In this document: piece after piece, positions 61,280-64,000 of the stretch
How the letters are laid out: each line of letters begins with the position of its first letter
Position numbering within the stretch: the first letter of the stretch is position 1
From: Marinilabiliales bacterium
GTDB taxonomy: Bacteria; Bacteroidota; Bacteroidia; Bacteroidales; SZUA-534
Assembly: GCA_003512955.1 (NCBI GenBank)
Contig: DOTG01000022.1
Location: 1-64,000, forward strand
Length of the DNA: 64,000 nucleotides
Direction: 5' to 3'
Notes under the pieces: generated by a model
The model's input: the letters and a program-made list of their open reading frames with translations, nothing else
Told to the model about the DNA's origin: nothing
Database searches by the model: none
Program-made: the position numbers and the translations under genes

Positions 61280-61627
61280 TTATTCTATATCAAGTGTTAT
61301 CTTTATGTTTTCTCTGACTTTATCAATCAAGTCAGACGCCAAATTATCAACTTTTTTAATCAACCGTTTGTTGTCAATTGCACGAATCCGGTCAATCATT
61401 ATATCGCAGTTTTCATGCATATTAGCCATTCCTTTTTTTAAATGAACTCTTAAAATGTCAGCATCATTCACAACCTTAGCCGTAATCGGACAAATGATCG
61501 TTGAAGGATGCGGTAACTTATTTAACAAATCAGTCTGAATCACTAATACTGGTCGCGTTTTACCGGTTTCAGTTCCAATTTGGGGGTTTAAATCTGCAAT
61601 CCAGATTTCGTATTGCTTAATCGACAT
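61280..61627 (-). CDS. MazF/PemK-family mRNA endonuclease toxin
   Basis: The 115-residue protein from the ATG at 61627 begins IKQYEIWIADLNPQIGTETG, then KTRPVLVIQTDLLN and STIICPITAKV, and ends with the DRIRAIDNKRLIKKVDNL helix, all typical of MazF ribonucleases. GAGAGG lies 7 bp upstream of the ATG; a TTG at 61633 is less likely. Its first codons overlap the end of the antitoxin remnant. The toxin appears complete, while its antitoxin is not. Confidence 0.88.
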   Translation of the reverse strand: MSIKQYEIWIADLNPQIGTETGKTRPVLVIQTDLLNKLPHPSTIICPITAKVVNDADILRVHLKKGMANMHENCDIMIDRIRAIDNKRLIKKVDNLASDLIDKVRENIKITLDIE

Positions 61628-61766
61628 AATCAATCCTCTCGAAATCTTTTAGTACACTTAACGAATCCTTTTTAACTAAATCTGAATCACTTTTAAGCCT
61701 TTTCTCAAGAATCTGTCGTTTTTGAATAGGGTTTAGTTGGCATGTGTCGTTTCTTTTTTGGTCGAT
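61617..61766 (-). pseudogene. Antitoxin remnant upstream of mazF
   Basis: A frame of 49 codons, open after a TGA at 61767-61769, reads KRQILEKRLKSDSDLVKKDS and DFERIDYVD and ends 11 bp inside mazF, as antitoxin genes do. It has no ATG, GTG or TTG start in this frame. It is probably the C-terminal part of a lost antitoxin. The overlap with the toxin is intact. Confidence 0.5.
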
Positions 61767-62015
61767 TCAATTAGATTATTTCAACAACTGTTATCAAGAT
61801 TAATCCTTTTTGCTACCATGCAAATTTTATATAACCGGAAAAATGGAGAAAAATCCTTCTCCATGTGCCATTACGGTAATGGAAAGAATTAAACCGGTGG
61901 TTTCGATGAATGGAAAATCAGTTAAAATTAGTGCTCTGTAAAAATGAGAAGGCAACCGGAGAACTAAAAAACCAGAAACAATTCCTACTGCATTTTATTA
62001 CGTTTCATTAATTGA

Positions 62016-62023
62016 TACCTTTG
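62016..62023 (+). promoter_or_regulatory. Promoter -7 box of the transglycosylase gene
   Basis: TACCTTTG fits TAnnTTTG, 16 bp before the ATG at 62040. Confidence 0.5.
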
Positions 62024-62039
62024 CGGCAAAATTTTAAAG

Positions 62040-63992
62040 ATGCCGATGAGTCGAAATGTCCGCAATGCCTTGTATGGGTTGTTTTTAGTGTTATTAATAA
62101 TTCTACTGGTGGTGCTGGGCCGGAACTGGGTGTTGCAGGCAACCATCAAAAAGGCACAGCAGAAGTTTCAGGGCATGAATCAAATGGAGCTTTCTATCAA
62201 CGGTACCCGTTTTGTAGGTCTCGCGCAAATACATATCAACCAAATCCTCCTTTCAAACCCACAAACCGATACTTTGGTGCAAATAGATTCATTGCTCCTA
62301 CAACTCAAAATCTGGGAACTATTTAAGGGAACCATCCGGTTAAAAGACCTTGAGGCAAAACACCTGACCCTAAATTATCGCGAGTTGGCTACAACTGCCG
62401 AAGGACCTTCGAACAACCGTCTGGCAGCAAAGGTTTCCCAGGAGGAATCCCTGAATTATTCGCGCATTCTCAACCGGGTTTTAAAAACCTCCTTTTCCAT
62501 GATTCCAAACCGGATGCAACTTGCAAATATCCGGGTAAATTACATCACTCCGGAGCACAGGATGGTAATGGAATGCCCCCAATGGGAGCTCAAAAACCAT
62601 CAAATGGAGGGCCGATTTTCAATATCTAAAAATGGAGTGACTTTACCTGAGTTTGCCCTTTCGGGGACTTTAGATGGTTCCCGGAAATTCATGGAGCTCC
62701 GTTGCTCCAAAACGCGGGATGCCTCGGTTACAGTCCCTATTTTTGAGCCAAGATTGGGGTTGGGAATGCAATTCGATACACTGCATTTTAAGGTGCAGGT
62801 GGTTTCCAGTACGCCCAACAAAGTCTTCTTTTCCGGGCTTTTTGGAATTTCGGATCTCAGGTTGAACCATCCGAAACTGGCGCAGGAACCGGTAAGCTTT
62901 CACGAGGGAAGTTTCCAATTTCAGGTAACCATTGAAAACAATTCTGTGGAGTTCGATAGTGCGTCAGTGGTTACTTTCAACAAACTTGTATTTTCACCCT
63001 ATTTGCATTACCAGAACCAACCAAGGCCACGCCTGGAGGTAAAAATACTTCCTTTCGGGATACAAGCCGGGGACTTATTATCCTCCCTGCCCGACGGGCT
63101 TTTTACCAGTTTCCGTGGTATGGAAATCAATGGAGCTTTAAAATACAATGCCCAGATTAATATCCCATTGGATGATCCGGATAGCCTACGGGCAGTCTCC
63201 GAAGTAACAAACCGGGGAATAGCTATTCAAAGGTTTGGTACTGCCAGCCTAACTCAACTGAACGATACTTTTACTTATCAGGTGTATAAAGATGGAAGGA
63301 ACACCCGGTCAATTTTTGTGGGTCCCGGGAATCCATGTTTTGTTGGTTTGGATCAGGTATCACCCTATCTGAAAAATGCGGTCATCACTTCCGAAGATGG
63401 CGGTTTTTTTTATCACAAAGGGTTCGATCAGGAAGCTATTAAACATGCCATTGCCGACAACCTGAAAAAAGGCCGCTTTGCCAGGGGCGGAAGCACCATT
63501 ACCATGCAGCTGGTGAAAAATGTGTTTCTGACCCAACAAAAAACCATATCGCGGAAAATGGAGGAATGGATGATGGTTTGGTTAATTGAAAACCTGAACC
63601 TGACCACCAAAGAACGTATGTTCGAAGTGTATCTGAACGTGATTGAATGGGGACCAAACATATACGGTATCTGCGAGGCATCGGAATTTTACTTCGATAA
63701 AAGCCCCATGGAACTGACATTGAATGAAAGCATCTTCCTGGCATCCATCATCCCATCGCCTACACGGTATAAATACACCTTCGATAAAGAGGGGAATATC
63801 CGGGATTTTTATTTCGCCTTTCACAGGTTTCTGATTGAGACCATGCTGAAGCGGGAGCAAATCACCTCCGAAGACACCTTGAACCTGTTACCCGATTTTG
63901 AACTGAAAGGATTAGCCCGCGAGTTTGTTTCTCAAACAGACTCCTCCCCTACCGATTCCACCCTCAGGGAAGAACCGTTGGAGTTAGATTAA
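62040..63992 (+). CDS. GT51 transglycosylase with AsmA-like N-terminal region
   Basis: The 650-residue protein has one N-terminal membrane segment (about 9-30), a long beta-rich part (about 35-425) with repeated strand patterns like AsmA/TamB-type proteins (LLLQLKIWELFKGTIRLKDLEAKHLTL), and a C-terminal GT51 peptidoglycan glycosyltransferase domain (about 445-600). That domain has catalytic ITSEDGGFFYHKGFD with the Glu, GRFARGGSTITMQLVKNVFL and EVYLNVIEWGPNIYGI. GT51 enzymes join lipid II into glycan chains. No transpeptidase follows, so it is a monofunctional enzyme with an unusual added part. Confidence 0.85.
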   Translation: MPMSRNVRNALYGLFLVLLIILLVVLGRNWVLQATIKKAQQKFQGMNQMELSINGTRFVGLAQIHINQILLSNPQTDTLVQIDSLLLQLKIWELFKGTIRLKDLEAKHLTLNYRELATTAEGPSNNRLAAKVSQEESLNYSRILNRVLKTSFSMIPNRMQLANIRVNYITPEHRMVMECPQWELKNHQMEGRFSISKNGVTLPEFALSGTLDGSRKFMELRCSKTRDASVTVPIFEPRLGLGMQFDTLHFKVQVVSSTPNKVFFSGLFGISDLRLNHPKLAQEPVSFHEGSFQFQVTIENNSVEFDSASVVTFNKLVFSPYLHYQNQPRPRLEVKILPFGIQAGDLLSSLPDGLFTSFRGMEINGALKYNAQINIPLDDPDSLRAVSEVTNRGIAIQRFGTASLTQLNDTFTYQVYKDGRNTRSIFVGPGNPCFVGLDQVSPYLKNAVITSEDGGFFYHKGFDQEAIKHAIADNLKKGRFARGGSTITMQLVKNVFLTQQKTISRKMEEWMMVWLIENLNLTTKERMFEVYLNVIEWGPNIYGICEASEFYFDKSPMELTLNESIFLASIIPSPTRYKYTFDKEGNIRDFYFAFHRFLIETMLKREQITSEDTLNLLPDFELKGLAREFVSQTDSSPTDSTLREEPLELD

Positions 63993-64000
63993 GAAACGCT

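Overview
The window looks like a chromosomal segment of a Bacteroidota, most like the Bacteroidales/Marinilabiliales group; I cannot place it more precisely by eye. Evidence: promoters of the TAnnTTTG type (for example 3093, 28392, 31469, 58270, 59047, 62016), type IX secretion C-terminal sorting domains on three secreted proteins, a one-piece hybrid two-component regulator, an S46 dipeptidyl peptidase, a TonB of Bacteroidota form, a GldM-like protein, and weak or absent Shine-Dalgarno sequences.

Region 1 (1-4.9 kb) is the most unusual part. Four sites of 129-131 bp (29-157, 824-953, 2029-2159, 2900-3029) and a fifth half-site (about 4889) separate low-GC genes. The sites have the form of integron attC sites: an RYYYAAC-like left core, a GTTRRRY-like right core and an imperfect hairpin between them. 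The 10 bases at the left end of each cassette are the exact reverse complement of the 10 bases at the right end of the same cassette (perfect in three cassettes, 8/10 in the fourth). This is what excision and insertion of circular cassettes would leave. The cassettes carry a lipoprotein, a RhuM-Fic/Doc protein, a DUF6624 protein and a two-gene hemerythrin/DUF438 plus DUF1858/DUF2249 unit. No integrase is visible.

Region 2 (4.9-23.8 kb) is mostly core genome: a methyltransferase, an AraC regulator and a SnoaL-like protein, then selD, an MFS transporter, ddl, a LytTR regulator, smpB, rluD, a type IX secreted protein, a PASTA protein, rpmH (too short for usual ORF listings), a GldM-like membrane protein, a HAMP-GAF sensor, tonB, and an ECF sigma factor with its anti-sigma factor. 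A 131-bp MITE-like element lies at 17294 and the first copy of a 119-bp repeat at 22284.

Region 3 (24-38 kb) holds a 1377-residue hybrid two-component regulator, malic enzyme (maeB), a MaoC-type dehydratase, an aminotransferase, small envelope proteins and an S46 peptidase.

Region 4 (38-47 kb) has a double-domain aspartyl protease with PDZ, two MarR regulators with likely operators, the second copy of the 119-bp repeat, an AlkZ-like protein, small enzymes, an M20 amidohydrolase and two EamA transporters.

Region 5 (47-58 kb) has a membrane AraC regulator with an extracytoplasmic starch-binding-like domain, directly followed by a secreted alpha-amylase, so it is probably a one-protein starch sensor and its target. 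A TMTC-like TPR protein, a secreted CotH-family protein, tsaE and uvrC follow.

Region 6 (58-64 kb) has a TetR regulator, its probable operators, and a two-gene lipid operon whose patatin gene carries an in-frame stop. Next come a cut-off IS982 transposase joined to a mazF toxin gene with a headless antitoxin, and a GT51 transglycosylase fused to a long AsmA-like N-terminal region.
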